NCBI GenBank assembly: GCA_028023455.1
Contig: JAQFVV010012489.1
Span: forward strand, 4,324,575-4,388,574
Reading direction: 5' to 3'
DNA length: 64,000 nt
Origin: Epiperipatus broadwayi
Lineage: Eukaryota > Onychophora > Udeonychophora > Euonychophora > Peripatidae
Under the pieces are notes generated by a model. The model ran no database searches and was not told the DNA's origin. It saw only the letters and a list, made by a program, of their open reading frames with translations. How positions within the stretch are numbered: the stretch's first letter is position 1; the number at the start of each line of letters is the position of its first letter. The position numbers were made by a program, and so were the translations under genes. This document shows positions 24,668 through 37,828 of the stretch, in pieces.

Positions 24668-27600
24668 ATATATCAGTTTTTATTCAAAATGATAAGCAGA
24701 TTAATTTGTTTAATACTATACTTTAAGAAGCATTATATTAATCAGAATTTGTGTAAACCATAAAAAATACAGTACCTATTTTATGTAAGAGTGAAATTGT
24801 TTTCACTTAAATTGGCATTTTGTATTTTACATTAAATGAGATTTTAATGTGTACTATAATGTGTAGAACATTGTCATAAATATAAAAATTAAATCCAAAA
24901 ACAACATATATTAGACTCCTTTTGAAAATGTTCTATGTAATACTATTAATTTTGTTTCTATTATTAGATGCTGCTAAAAATTTCAATAATGAGTAATACT
25001 TCTGTAGATGTTCTGTTATTACTTTGATTTTTCACATTGTGCAGCAGTGATTCCAAATCAATCCATCTTATTTCTGGACATTTGTCTTACTGGCTAGAGT
25101 AATGTAGCCAAGAACAAAAGATCTCTATTTCATACATGATTAAGAAAATGTAAGAATATATCAACTTTGTCAACAGAATAGAAACATTCTGTTCCATCTG
25201 TTATTTGAATGTTTACCTTCATCATATTCTTCTTTACCAACAATATTTTTATGTTTATACATTATTATTATGGATTGTATCATTTTATAATATGATCAAT
25301 ATGAAACTATTTCAATCTGGAAATATATGATCAAAGTGTTAAGAAGTTCATATCTAATCAAGAATTTACTTGTTCGCTTTCAATGTTGCCTATAGTATTT
25401 CCAAAACACTTTTTAGTAATCATTTTTCAGATTTATGGAATGTTCAATAATAGTAATGTACTATTTGTATGCAGGAAATACAAGATAGCATAAAAGTCAC
25501 TGATACACTTAAAAAAGTATAATTTTGGCATAAAATGGAAGATATCACTCAATGACTTATTTATCTGCACTTAATAAAATAAATCTTTCTATAAAAAAGT
25601 TTAATTTAGCATTTTTATTTTATTGTTTTTATTTTTCATCCTGGCTTTAAAAAAAAAATGTCAAGAACATTTGTGTCATGTTTATTGGAAAATTCTGCCT
25701 CAAAAAGTCAATGCATCTATAGCTGATATACCATCTTGTTGAACTTGATGTAACCATCCTCACCATAAAAAACTGCCTTTCAAAGAATCATTGCTTCTTC
25801 TGATATATGGGCATTTGCATTATTTTATATATTAAATTTTATAAAATGCATAGTTTAAGCACTATTCAAAATGTGCACAAAATTAAGTAATATCTAATTC
25901 CATTATTTTTTATAATTAATTAGAAAAGATATAACCTCATGGTAAATTTGGATTTCTTTTATATTTCATAGATAATTGAATTTACATTTTTATATTATTA
26001 GAATACAATACATGGGCTATGCCTTTGATGGCCATAAGTCATAGTTAATCCCTTACATATCAACCACATGGAGAACCATCTAATTCACTCAATTGTATAG
26101 TAGTAAGAAACATTAATGGTCACATATAACACTGGGTTCAATTCCTCATTAAGAGGTATATATTTTTACTATGTGTGGTGTTAGAGTGATGGAAATAAGA
26201 AGAAAATGTTCTGTATCAAAATCTCAGTAAGAAAAGTAAACTACTGTTCTCAGTCCATAACTTTGGTGATCAAATATCATATGTCATTCTGAGTTTAAAA
26301 CTATATAAAAAGATTTTATTTGAAAGAAATTTAGATGATAATTCAAAGGGTATTTAAGTAACAATGACATTTTTTGGATATTTGAAAGTAAAATGTCTAA
26401 AAAAAGGATAAACACTACATTAAGGTAATAATTTTTTTTAGAAAATTGTTTTATTAATGTTTGTGATATAGTTTTAAAATTAAAATGCTATAATAAATTA
26501 TATTATTGTATTTTACTTTTACCATAGCTCTGCTACCTAATCTAAGATTTAATAACTAAAAGATGTTGCATGATACTCCTTGATGTGTAAGAAACATAAG
26601 CTAGAAATTAGTATGCAATATTGGATAAGGTAGCAGTAGACAGAGATTTATTAAGCCCTATCACCTGGCATCTATTAGTTTATAAACATTACACTAGGTG
26701 GGATAGATGTTATAAAAGAAGAATATCTGATGAAATAGCAATGTGCATGATGGGGTCATGTGATAATTGCATTAAAAGAAGTTGCAAGTACTAGCTAATT
26801 GATGAGTAAATGTTATTATTTGGTTATAGGAGAATGTTGCCTAGTTATTCTACATGGTTTCAGAAAAAATAAAAATGCACTTATTTAATTAAGATATCAA
26901 AGATTATAAACTGTTATAAATTTTAAAAATAATTACATGTGCAAAAATAATCAAAGAAGTCTAATATCAAGAGCATTTCAAATTAAAATACTGATGAAGA
27001 GATTTCTATATTTATTCTGGAAGAGGCATTCCATGAACTTTAAGTTTCAGATTCTGCCATTCCAAGATTAGAACAAATTATGCAGAATGAAAAACAAGAA
27101 TATTGAATTGGATTAGAAAAAGCAATCTTTTGGAGAGATATGCTCAAAATACAAAACAAATGATCTGCAAATCAATAATGTTTGAAGAGTATTGTAAACT
27201 TTAGATAAAACTCTATATAAGTTAAATTAAACATACTAACTATTGATATTGTATTTTTATGCAAAAAATATGAAATCAAAATTAATGGCTTATACAGTAG
27301 AAATTAATAAAACAAATTTCGTAGAATACATTATTCAAAACATTAAAAATTAAAATATTTTTTAATTTAAAAAACTTCTTCAATGCAGTATTGGAGGATT
27401 CAAGTAGTAAAATGAATATAACATATTCATTCAACTGATCAAATCGATTTTTTTTCTTTATGGAGCTGAGATTTAAGCAGAAGCATATATCTTTGGATTT
27501 GTCATATTATTATTATTATGTTAAATGGCATAGACAATTTTTTTATTATTACTGAGATATGCAGAAATATTTTGTGTGTATTTTAGCATTATATAATTTA

Positions 27601-27810
27601 TTTTGACTTATGCCAATGCTTTAATGTAAACCATGTTTATTTTGTTGTTAAATAAATTTGGCAAATTAAAACAGGAGTAAATATGTTGAAAAAAAGAATC
27701 TTTTCAAAATATTATTTTAAAAGCTGCTTGGTATTAAATTTTATTATGTTCATATTAAAATAATTTGACAAATTCACTTCCAATAACAAGTTTAGGTTTT
27801 TAAACCACTG
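24668..27810. other. AT-rich intergenic DNA, no gene seen
   Basis: A possible SINE head lies at about 26085-26160 (B-box GGGTTCAATTCC, with a GTATAGTAGTAAGAA stretch upstream as a weak A box). It is not strong enough to annotate separately. No other feature. Confidence 0.55.
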
Positions 27811-28002
27811 TAAGATCAAGGTGCAGTGCTTTAAGATCCAAGGCTCCTCACTGATGAAGGCCACAAGCCAGAAACTTATCTGGGGATATTGAATGAGAAG
27901 GCACGTGATAGGGATTTTATGCACAAGCCTTCTGGCATCCATTGCTTACTCTGGCTTGCACTGAGTGACACTACTGTATGGAGAGTTTTACCTGTTTTAA
28001 TA
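27811..28002 (+). mobile_element. Foldback element of the hammerhead family, right arm only (copy B)
   Basis: It contains the arm from AAGATCAAGGTGCAGTGCT through the hammerhead motif to GCACAAGCCTTCTGGCATCC, CTCTGGCTTGCACTGAG and GAGAGTTTTACCTGTTTTAA. The inverted left arm and the asymmetric tail seen in other copies are absent, so this is a truncated copy. The minus-strand reading frame over 27712-27942 is an artefact. Confidence 0.75.
27836..27894 (+). ncRNA. Hammerhead-ribozyme-like motif, type I (copy B)
   Basis: Both catalytic core strings are intact: CTGATGA at 27851-27857 and GAAAC at 27871-27875. Inner helix I (TCCTCA/TGGGGA) is complete; the outer helix ATCCAA/TTGAAT has one mismatch. 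Stem II is GGC/GCC with loop CACAA and the same A-A mismatch at its base. The stem III region reads ACTTATC, so the palindrome is damaged and the predicted cleavage triplet is ATC. Confidence 0.58.
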
Positions 28003-30701
28003 AATTTAGAATAATGTGTTAATTTATATTATATAGTTTTTATAAGATAAAACAAGAGAACATACTATTTCTGATGGAAAATCTAACCAGAGAAAATAAA
28101 CAATTGAATAGTTTGTTGCCCTTTTGTTTATGTGAAATTTAAGTGCTGGAAATGACAGAATATATTTGTGATCCATGGGCTTTGTATTCTAGTGTCTGTC
28201 ACTTTATTATGGTACTAAATCTTGCATAGGATGACTTGACATGAAAATTGGTGGCTAAAACTAGGTGAACTCATTTTCCATTTTTTAATGAAAAGATATC
28301 TTGGAACAATTTATAGGTGGCTTCATAAAGCAGACTCCAAGATATGTCATAGATTTTACAGTGAATTTTTAATTTGAATTAAATAAAAGTAAGAACAAAA
28401 ACTTCAACTTATTGATTACAATATTTATAGTATGCTGAGGAGTATATCATTTCTTTAAATTCAAAAGACACTATACAGAATATTAGAATAACCCTCAAAA
28501 TCCTTCTCAGCTAGTGATATAAGAAAAATTTTAGCATATGTGGTTATTCATTTGATTTGTCATTTTAAATATCTTAGTAGTATTCTTAGACACAAAAGCA
28601 TATCCTTAGAATTGAGGTATAATGTAGACTTCAAGGCATCATTTTATCATTGTAATATAACTACTGAAACTACCCAATTTATTGTATAAAGGTAAAATTT
28701 TAGTTAAAGACATTCTATAAGGAATTAAAAAATATGATGACACTATCATAAAAGAAATTGACAAGTTTTTTTAGCCTACTGGGTTTGATGCTATTGAATC
28801 TAGTTTTGCAAAAGCCCATATTTACAAGATTGTGTTGCAATTAAAATAAATGGTAATAGAAGTACCTAATAATTTTTTTTCAGTAACTTGAAATGGTTTT
28901 TATAAATGTTAATCCCATTTATATTATAAAGATTAGTATAACATTCTAAAGAAGTTCAATATTGATTGATTTCATTTGGAAGTGTCCTGTGATTTGCTGC
29001 AGTGATAGTCACAAAAGCTAACATCACAGCCCAGAAGACTTTTAGTGGTCGAACATCTTAGAAACTTTTAAAAAATAAACCATTTTATTTTAAATATGAA
29101 TAATAATAGATAAATAAAACTACAATTTGAAGACCTTCAAAAATTTTCAAGTTGTCAGTTAATTGGTCTATAACACTAAAGTGCATATAATACATACAGA
29201 CTTACTTGTGATTCCAGATGTGATTTGTATAGACATTACAAACCTCATTTTTATCTTTTTATTCCTTTATCTTTCTAATGTTTTAGTGTTCTAGAATTAG
29301 AATAGCATGATTAATGGTAATAATGCTAAGCAGAAGTTCTTAATTTAATATATTCAAATAAATCAGAACTTGGTATATGATGCATGTTAGATTAATCTAT
29401 CATTTTAATGATGATTATTAAAACACTAACTGCTTTCAAAATTGAATAGTTTTTTAATTAACATTTCATACTATAAAATGATAATAATATATCTCAGGAT
29501 GTCTCTAACATTGTTTCTGACAGTCATCTAGCAGTAGATATAATAAATCATAAGTGTCAATAACAAACTGGTTATTTTATGTAAATCCCAACACTCACAG
29601 TTTTCATGCATAAATAAAACAATAGAATGTATATACAGTATTATAGTAACTATTTTTAAAAGTATCTTGTGGAAAAATAATGAACACATTTTACTGTTAT
29701 GATCTAAAGTTCGAATCTATCTTGATAAACTTGAATATTTGTCAGGGAACTGATTAATAAATGAATCACCCAACCATTATTTATGTTAATCTAGATTTCT
29801 CAGAGGAGTATTGATAAACTGACTGTTATACCAATTATGATTACATTATTATATGGTCTTTAACACTGTTGGGGTTGTATATATATCATACTTGTATGGG
29901 TGATATACTCCATGGTATGTGTCCACTATTTACAAACTGCTATTGATAATAGTTCTATTTCATTATTTAATCTGTAAATTGTATTAAAATCATATATATA
30001 TATATACGACTTTAATGTATTATATATCGAAATTTCTACACCCACACTACTTCAAATAAATACATTAATTTATTATTACTAATCATTTATAAGAGATTAT
30101 TCCTAATCCAGATATAAACTTTAAACCTCATTTAAAGATTAATACATCTGTTTTTAATTAAACAAAAACACATTGACTTACAATGTCATCTCCTTTTTCC
30201 ATGTGTGATGTCATTTACAAATATAAACAGAGTTTATAAAATCATTATTATAATAAAGTTTTTGCTTGTTATGATTAATATGAATAAAATTTTGAATACT
30301 ATTTTTTTTTCATTTCTTTTAATGTAAAAATAATTCAATAGAAATAAATTTATATCACAAAAACAAATTAAATATTTCTAAAGCTAGTATAAAAAATAAA
30401 TATACTAAAAAAATTAAATTGCATTTATTTTATTTTTTTATCTATGTATAGATGTGGATGTAAAATAATAATTGTTTACTGCATTACGAAACGCATAAAT
30501 AAAAGGTGGAAGATTACTTTATTCATAACAAAAGTGTTTAAAAACAATTTAAAATAGCTTAATATCAAATGTTGTTTGCTAAAGCAACACTATGCAAGAA
30601 CATAATAAGTTCTCTAAATTTACACATTTCTTCAAATTAAAAAGCTATCGGACTAATTATAAGATAATAAACAAATGATCCTTATGAAAACCATAGCGTA
30701 T
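28003..30701. other. AT-rich intergenic DNA, no gene seen
   Basis: No structured element recognised. A GTTCGAATC string near 29710 resembles a B box but has no tRNA-like surroundings that I could confirm. Confidence 0.6.
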
Positions 30702-30754
30702 AATAATAACAACAGTAGTAGTAGCAGTAGTAGTAGTAGTAATAACAATAATAA

Positions 30755-30837
<83 letters not shown>

Positions 30838-30859
30838 TTAATAATAATAATAATATATT
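30702..30859. repeat. Compound (AGT)n / (AAT)n microsatellite
   Basis: AAT/AAC units, then about 10 AGT-type units, then AAT, then about 13 more AGT units, then about 20 AAT units. The reading frames on both strands (poly-Ser/Asn and poly-Ile/Thr) are repeat artefacts. Confidence 0.97.
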
Positions 30860-31806
30860 TTAACATTGACACCTTTTGCCCCCTTTTTGAAAATCAAGTG
30901 TTATGATAATATAGGCAATGTTCTTCCCAGCCTTTTTAACAATTCTTTAAATAATATTGCATAACTTTTTAAAACTTACATAATATGAATTGTTTTGGGA
31001 TTAGAGCTATTATATTCATCTTCTATGCATAATAGTGTACTAGATACATTTATATATATATAATAATAATCCTAGAAGACATCCTAATACATTTTAAATT
31101 AAACAAGAGATTATTAGGGAAAGAGACAGAAAACTTGCCCCATATAAAGTTTTTCATGATACTAGGTCCTTAATGCATCATCAACTGAGACAAAGCTAAG
31201 ATGACATAATCTAATTGCAAAAAAAACTCTAAACCAATTATGTGTATGTATATATTTATATTTAATCTTAAATGTCTTTTGGTAAAAAAGCAGATACTAA
31301 AAAATTAATAATATAACATTATGTAAATTGTTTTTATTTATGTAATTTTTTACATAGTTTCTAATCAATTATATGTAACCTTATTGATGTAAACTTGTGA
31401 TATAACCTATAATTTTTGTAAATGTGTAACTATTTTTGAATTTCAATAAAGCTCCTTTAAAAATTAATAATAATATATTTGTTTCCAACAAAATCTTTCA
31501 GCCTTTTGATGCATTCTTCCAAGATTATTACAAATATTAACTATCACTCAAAATAAAATTCTTCAAATTCATCTCTGACATCACTGCACATATATTCAGG
31601 AGCTTTAGTTCATCATGTAAATTAGAGACTTGAAACATCTGAAAAAGATTCACACAGAAAAAAAAATAGCCAACTTTATATTTATACAGAAACAATACTC
31701 AAAATTTATATGTCTAATTATAGTCAGGTTTATTTTACAAATAATATGTGTATAAAACCATAAAGCATGTAGTTAATTGGTTATTGCATGTAAATTATGT
31801 AACTTC
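30860..31806. other. AT-rich intergenic DNA, no gene seen
   Basis: Nothing identifiable beyond homopolymers and short TA runs. Confidence 0.65.
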
Positions 31807-31954
31807 AGCCAATGCTTAAAATAAACCATTAGAATATCAGAAATATGTTGTCAAAGTAACACTCAGATAATAAATGATATTTCTATTTGTTATCTTGAGT
31901 GTAGCCTTGACAACATATTCCTAATAGTCCATTGTTTTGTTTTAAACATTGGCT
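31807..31954. mobile_element. Small palindromic element (foldback MITE-like)
   Basis: The left arm from AGCCAATGCTTAAAATAAAC is inverted at the right end (GTTTTAAACATTGGCT). Inside, AATATGTTGTCAA and ACACTCA-GATAA are also mirrored (TTATCTTGAGTGT, TTGACAACATATT). The arms are about 70 bp with small gaps around a short centre. No coding. No clear TSD, so a class cannot be assigned. Confidence 0.65.
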
Positions 31955-33298
31955 TTTATGATGTGATCTATATATACACATTGCTAAAACATTCAATCCA
32001 TAAACTCATTTGTCATAATTAAATACATAAACAGAAACCTTCATTGCCATTTCAGTATAGATGTTCATGAGTTTTAATTCTCTAGATAATCTGATAGACC
32101 AGAATTTCTGGTAAAGTATATGTTTAATGAGAGATTTGTTTGGAAGAATTTACACTGAATAACAGTTCAATATTTGTAATAAACCTGATATAGTATATCA
32201 CAAATCAAAAAAGTTTCATCGTCTAAATCTATTTATCAGACATATTGTCAATTTATTAATAATACTTTATGTACACTCAAGTTTTATAGTTGAATGATAC
32301 CAATACTCATGTTGTTATATCATAAATCTTAATTAAATTAAAAGATAGGCACAATCACATAAACCATTTTCATGAACTTTATATTAAAGCGTCAATTAAA
32401 AATAAATTAAATTTAAAAAGTCCTTTTGCACTAATATATGTATGAAGAGAAAACAAAAGATTTTTTAACTGATCTAATTAGTATTTTATAATATCCAAAT
32501 AACCTAGTGAAAATATAAATATACTATGAAGATCATGTCCATTCTTCTGCAAGATCATTCTAGTTGACAGCATTTTGATACAAAGCTATATTAATATTTT
32601 TAGCAACTATTGAGATTACAAATATACCATCTTTTTATAATGTGCAAAGCTAAACTGGCAATACTGCACAAATTAATTATATACATTAATGGTTAACCTG
32701 ACAACTGATCAAATCACTAATAGTAAATGTTTTTAGTTTAAGATTACATTAAGATAACCAGGAATAAATTCTCTGTTATGCAATTCTAGTATTGTAATGC
32801 AATACCAAACCCAAGACAAATATTTTTCAGTGTTAAATAATCATGATACAGTTTAACATTACTTTACATTCAAACATTACATGATGATTTTTAAAAAAAA
32901 AATAAAAAAAATTAAAATCAAAGTTAAATTATAACATTTAAATATTAGTTTATTTAATACTTAATTTATTAAATAATAATCCAAGTGTGCAGAAAACTAG
33001 GCTGATAATAAAAAATTAAGTAATCACTCCAAACAATGTTTAGTTTTATAATCAATCCTATCATTAACATCAAACATTAATCAGCTTGTGTTTAGTTATG
33101 TTAATGTAATTTAAAATTGATATCTTCTATTGACTTTGATCAGAATTTGGATTACAATACAGTGGATTAATTATTGTTAAATAAATTATGTTTGAATGTG
33201 TAATACTGTTATGTGTGCCATGATTGTTTTATGATTTGACATCTATGCAGTCTGAAATTAATGATATATGATCATGCTAGAGAAGTAATGTTTAGTTC
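31955..33298. other. AT-rich intergenic DNA, no gene seen
   Basis: No recognisable feature. Confidence 0.65.
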
Positions 33299-33306
33299 TC
33301 TTAATG
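33299..33306. repeat. 8-bp hAT target-site duplication, left
   Basis: TCTTAATG, repeated exactly at 33792-33799. Confidence 0.93.
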
Positions 33307-33791
33307 CAGGGATGGGCAATTGTTTTGGCTCGGGGGCCACATCGGGGCCACAGAGGTTGGTGGATGGCCACATCAGGCCACTTTGTAGAAGCAAAGGTTA
33401 GCGGAGGACCACACCTTTTTTTCATGTCACAATAAATGCACTGCTTTATTCCCTGTGTTACCAAAGAAATATTTGTTTGTCCATTCTTCATTAAACACAT
33501 GACATTCATTACCTATTTTAATTTTTTCAAAGGGTTCATGGTTTCACTAAAGTTGGAAATGTATATATTTGCTAATGCAAAGACAAAATTGAAATTAACC
33601 AGATCAACTGGAGAAGCACTGCACATCATATCTACACTGCACATGTATTGATGTGCCCATCCTAGTGGAAAATATTAGATGAATCTTTGGTCACGCACGG
33701 GAAGAAAATCTCAGTTCAAGGCAGATTTTTTTTTTATTGTCTTGGCGGGCTGCATAAAAACTCTTAGAGGGCCGCTATTTGCCCACCCCTG
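33307..33791 (-). mobile_element. Non-autonomous hAT transposon (copy 1)
   Basis: A 485-bp element with terminal inverted repeats CAGGGATGGGCAA (left) and TTGCCCACCCCTG (right) and a perfect 8-bp TSD, the standard hAT signature. On the minus strand it keeps the start of a transposase. Across frameshifts, NEEWTNKYFFGNTGNKAV can be read, matching the N-terminal pattern of GTF2IRD2/ZBED-type hAT transposases (FN-W-YFF then a Cys-containing strand). The rest of the gene is missing: the N-terminal piece joins straight to the GC-richer right end. It is the same family as the element at 46.1 kb, in opposite orientation. The small frames here (33258-33509, 33436-33651, 33679-33861) are not separate genes. 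Confidence 0.9.
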
Positions 33792-33799
33792 TCTTAATG
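33792..33799. repeat. 8-bp hAT target-site duplication, right
   Basis: TCTTAATG, the partner of 33299-33306. Confidence 0.93.
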
Positions 33800-35754
33800 C
33801 AATATCAAAACATAGTATATTTATTACTGACATTTTGAGTGGTTGCAGTGTTAGTAATTAATAAGTAAGTATATACGTATGTTAAAAATACAAATATTTT
33901 ATTTAACAATTTGTAATGTTTAGGTGTTATTATATATGACCACAATCCATTAAATTTCACCACTTTTTTGATCCTACACTATAAAACCCAAAAATAATAT
34001 AAAAATTTAATTAATGACAATAATATATATATACCAATGTATATATTAACATTAGTTATCTGTCTAGAAGAAAGTCCCACACAACATTATAAAGCATCTT
34101 TTCTAAGTTTCCTAATTAGTTGTCTTTATCTTTGGAAATTATAACTATTTTCGGATAAATCATCCGTCCATTTTTATTACTTCCTCTTTCTATTAACTTA
34201 TTGCGATCCACATGACAGGAGGTTTATACATAAATCCCCTTTCATTAGTAGTAAAACTTTTTATAGGGATTATAAGTAATCATTTGACAGACTATTTGGG
34301 ACTTCATTTAATTTAAAGTTAATAATGCTAGATATTCATTACCTGAACATTATTTAGGGCTAGATAGATTACTTAGGGCCCCACTATTTGAAAAAACTCT
34401 GAACTTTACAAAATATTCAGCTAGTTGGAAAAACTTCCATCTTTACTTTAATTTGAACCTTATTTCAGAGGCATATGAAGTAAATACACTAATTTCAAAG
34501 TGAATACCTTTTGTTTTTAATTTAACAATTCGGTTAAAACTTTAAATATTTTAATGACAAAAAAAAAAAAAGCCCCGTAAACTAAATACAATATGTAAAT
34601 GAAACATATAAATTAATACGATATTAGAATTAGTTTTATAATTAATAATTAAACATTAATTAAAAAGTTGAATTATTTATGAATTAATTAAATAAGTGAT
34701 TGCGGAATCATTTTTTCATTAAAATTATTATTATTTTTTTTTTAACTAGCTGACAATTCCGGTAAAGACGATTTTTTTTTTATGTAATTTAATTAAATTC
34801 TGTTGTCAGCTAATCTTCTACTTATTTATACTATATGTAAAGTAACCACAGAAATTTAAGAAGCCAAATATTTATAGAGTCAAAGATCTGATCATCATCA
34901 TCACTTATATCAAACAGGTTTATTTAAAAAATGTTCTATATTTTATGTTTTACATATATAATAAAAATATTTCACACAGCATGCAAAAGAAGCTTGCTTT
35001 TCATAGCGAAAAAAATAAAATGCAGTTACTAATGCTGATACATTGACATAATAATAAGCATATAAATAGTTGCTTGGAAGATCGTGTAATATGTAAGCAA
35101 CCAAATTGACATATTGGGCTTCAATTCAGAAACCTTTAGCTCTCGACGTCATCACATTTAAACAATGTGTCAAACGGCACATTTCAAAGAAACATTGAAG
35201 TTTATAACGAAAACTGTAAATATTTAATTACAAAATCAAACTGCCATAATTGCTTCATTGTAATGCTTCATTATCTAGTAACTACTGATGCTTCACAGTT
35301 CCTGAAATTTTTGAGCAATTAGAATATTTTTAAACAAATGTAACGATTGTATAAAATGAAAAAAAATATCTCTATTAATGTATTCATATATTATTGTCCC
35401 AATAATGAGTGATTAAAAACAACTAATAATTTAAAGTCAATTAGCTTCTCTTTTAATATCAAGAGAAGAATATTTAATGCAATTTATATAAACAAATAAC
35501 ATTTTCTATTTGGGTGTATGTGAAGATTGTTTTTAGATTTATATCTGTAATAGTTGCCTGTTAGAACACTCAGAGATATATTTGAGTCAGAATGGATGGA
35601 ACATTGTTCTGACACCTTTTTTTATTATTTTAAAATCAATTTTATTAAGGTTTATAATTGGTGTACATAATTATATAATTGTTATAACAAAGGATATATT
35701 TTTGATCTTTGGTATTTAGAACTGACAGCATGTCAGTCATATACATTATATTTA
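33800..35754. other. AT-rich intergenic DNA, no gene seen
   Basis: No recognisable element. Confidence 0.65.
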
Positions 35755-36965
35755 ATTATGCAATAGGGACTGAGAAGGCTGGCAGTTATCTAGGAATTTG
35801 AAAGAGCTTCCATGTCTCTTCAACTAGAATTTTGGATGAGAGTATCCTGTCATTTTCTTGAATTTTGATCAATAATTTAATGAATAATGTGTCTGGGTTT
35901 GGTTGAGGGAGTGTGAATTGTCTTTCACATCTCACTAACCATATTGAGTAAAGTTAAGAAGATAGATAATCTTATTGTGGGAAACTCTCTGCTCTGAATA
36001 CATTCTTTGAGGGGTAATATTTGTAATAATCCATTTTTGAGTTCTCATAAATGATGGTTTTAACCTTGCCCAGCATAAAGATTTCATCATGTTTCAAGAA
36101 GTTTGGACATATAGGGTCTATATTGTTAAAATATCTCTTGAAATGTAGGAAGTAGTTCATGTGCATAGCTTCAAGGTTGACATTTATTACAATGTCAAGA
36201 TATTTGAGCTCCAGGGCCTAGAATTTGAAAAGCATTGTGACTTTATGGTTAGAAATGCCGAGAATGAGCTTGACTGTGATTGGTGTGGGGTTAATATGGT
36301 GGTGGGGTTCCCAAATCATGATTTTTTAGTTAAATGAGCTCTGCAATGAGTTGTTACATTGATGGATCAGATGAAGGATTTGCTCCAGACAGCATGTCTT
36401 AATAAGTGAAGGATGGTCAGTTGGTTGAACTGTTTGAGTAATTTGAGGGTATCCTTATTTATGTATTACATTTAGGATAAGGTTGTGTGCCTTTTGGTAG
36501 TATATAGCTGGAATTGAGTGAAATGACATTCCATTTATCTTTCTATGTTGCTGCATTCTGGATATACTAATGGAGGATATGTGTCCCTTACAGAACAGTT
36601 TGGCACAAAGTCTATTGATTTTTGTGATAAATGACTTGGTGATTGTTATGACTGGAAGGTAGTAAGCTATCTTCACCATTATTTTTATGTTAAAAAGAGT
36701 ACTTTTTCTTGAATGGAGAGATATACTCTGGACAGAGTTTGAGTGATCTGACTGGTGGATTGTATGATTGTGCTTTGTAGTTGTTTTGACATTGCCCTCT
36801 GTGATTTTTAAATTGGGAATCCTAGAAAATCCTGGGGCTCTGCAAGAAAATTGGATGCAATTCCTTTCTCCGAACATATCTTCCATGTAGATGACTTGGT
36901 AGGGTTTTTCAGTGAGCAAGTACATTCTTGAAACTTTTTTAATGAAGTTTGTCATGAGAAACAAA
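35755..36965 (-). pseudogene. 5'-truncated L1-like LINE ORF2 relic
   Basis: L1-type ORF2 encodes endonuclease, reverse transcriptase and a C-terminal region. Only the part after the RT core survives. The longest open stretch (36455-36964, 169 codons) contains FNIKIMVKIAYYLPVITITK followed by SFITKINRLCAKLFCKG and later MSFHSIPAIYYQKAHNL. This matches the L1 order 'K-LPKLLYLFQ-LPI--P-SFFKKI--L---F-W-G ... GG-G-PN--LYY-AA-L'. Further on, in other frames, come NIDPICPNFLKHDEIF and YENSKMDYYKYYPSKNVFRA, matching the later 'P-----L--W---GI ... F--L' portion. Stops and frameshifts break it, so it is not functional. The surviving open frame probably has no role of its own. Confidence 0.68.
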
Positions 36966-37479
36966 GTATCAAATTTTTCCTAAAAACCTAAAATGTGAAA
37001 TATTGTTATTTGTTTGTAACTGTAATGATACTGATAACAAAAAAGTAATTCTTAGAACAGGGATCTGACACTATAAATAAGATCCAATTCATTTGTATTG
37101 TTTTTATAAAATGTTAATGCATACATAATATTGGATATATAAAAATATTATTTTGCAATATTAATAAAATTATTCTTAGAACAGTGGCTTAATAATAAAA
37201 ATAAACTTCCAATTCATCATTATGCTTTCATAGCATCTCATCCCATTCTTTCCACACTTCAATATTTTCTCACCATCCTCAAGTGGCAATTTGAGTTAAG
37301 AATTCAACATTTTAATTTTAGTATTAAAATTTTATTCAGTCTTATGAATCAATAAATTGGTGTTGATTTTTTAAAAATATGCTTACAAATAAAAATCATT
37401 CTAAGAAATCATATTTGAACTTTCCATATATAAAAAATCCGATTAAGTCAAATAATTTTACTTTTGGGAAATGTATGTA
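36966..37479. other. AT-rich spacer with a diverged duplication
   Basis: ATTCTTAGAACAG followed about 20 bp later by CCAATTCAT occurs at 37048-37092 and again at about 37172-37216. This is a diverged tandem duplication with about 124-bp spacing. It lies on the upstream side of the LINE relic; any relation to it is unproven. Confidence 0.5.
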
Positions 37480-37826
37480 TTCAAGCACGAGTGCGTGTGC
37501 AGCGCAACTGCTCCCAAAAGCTGTAATACAAATACAAATAGCTAACTAAAAAAAAATATTAAAACAGCTGAGTGCTTTCAAAGGATCTTGCCTTCATAAT
37601 CATAGCTTGCTTACGTTTAAATTTATGCAAATATGCTAATTCCATCTTTTTGATAGAGAAAAACACGTGTCCTTCCTGTTTATGGCATCGCTGTCGCGAG
37701 AGATAAATAAGGCCTCTTTGATCTTTTTTTTGAGCTCAGCTGTTTTAATATTTTTTTTAGTTAGCTATTTGTATTTGTATTACAGCTTTTGGGAGCAGTT
37801 GCACCGCACACGCACTCGTGCTTGAA
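37480..37826. mobile_element. 347-bp foldback transposon with ~92-bp inverted ends
   Basis: The left arm TTCAAGCACGAGTGCGTGTG to AAAACAGCTGAG (37480-37572) is inverted at 37735-37826 (CTCAGCTGTTTTAATA to CACTCGTGCTTGAA). A few mismatches separate the arms. Both ends abut TA (37478-37479, 37827-37828), consistent with a Tc1/mariner-type TA target duplication, although TA is common here. The roughly 160-bp core is unique and includes a GC-richer stretch GGCATCGCTGTCGCGAGAGA. Non-coding. Most likely a MITE whose autonomous partner is not in the window. Confidence 0.8.
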
Positions 37827-37828
37827 TA

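Noticed and set aside
26085-26160. tRNA-derived SINE head with B-box GGGTTCAATTCC
   Set aside because: The A-box and acceptor pairing could not be confirmed and no second copy or TSD is visible in the window.
30657-30872. Poly-Ser/Asn and poly-Ile/Thr frames on both strands
   Set aside because: Translations of the AGT/AAT compound repeat.
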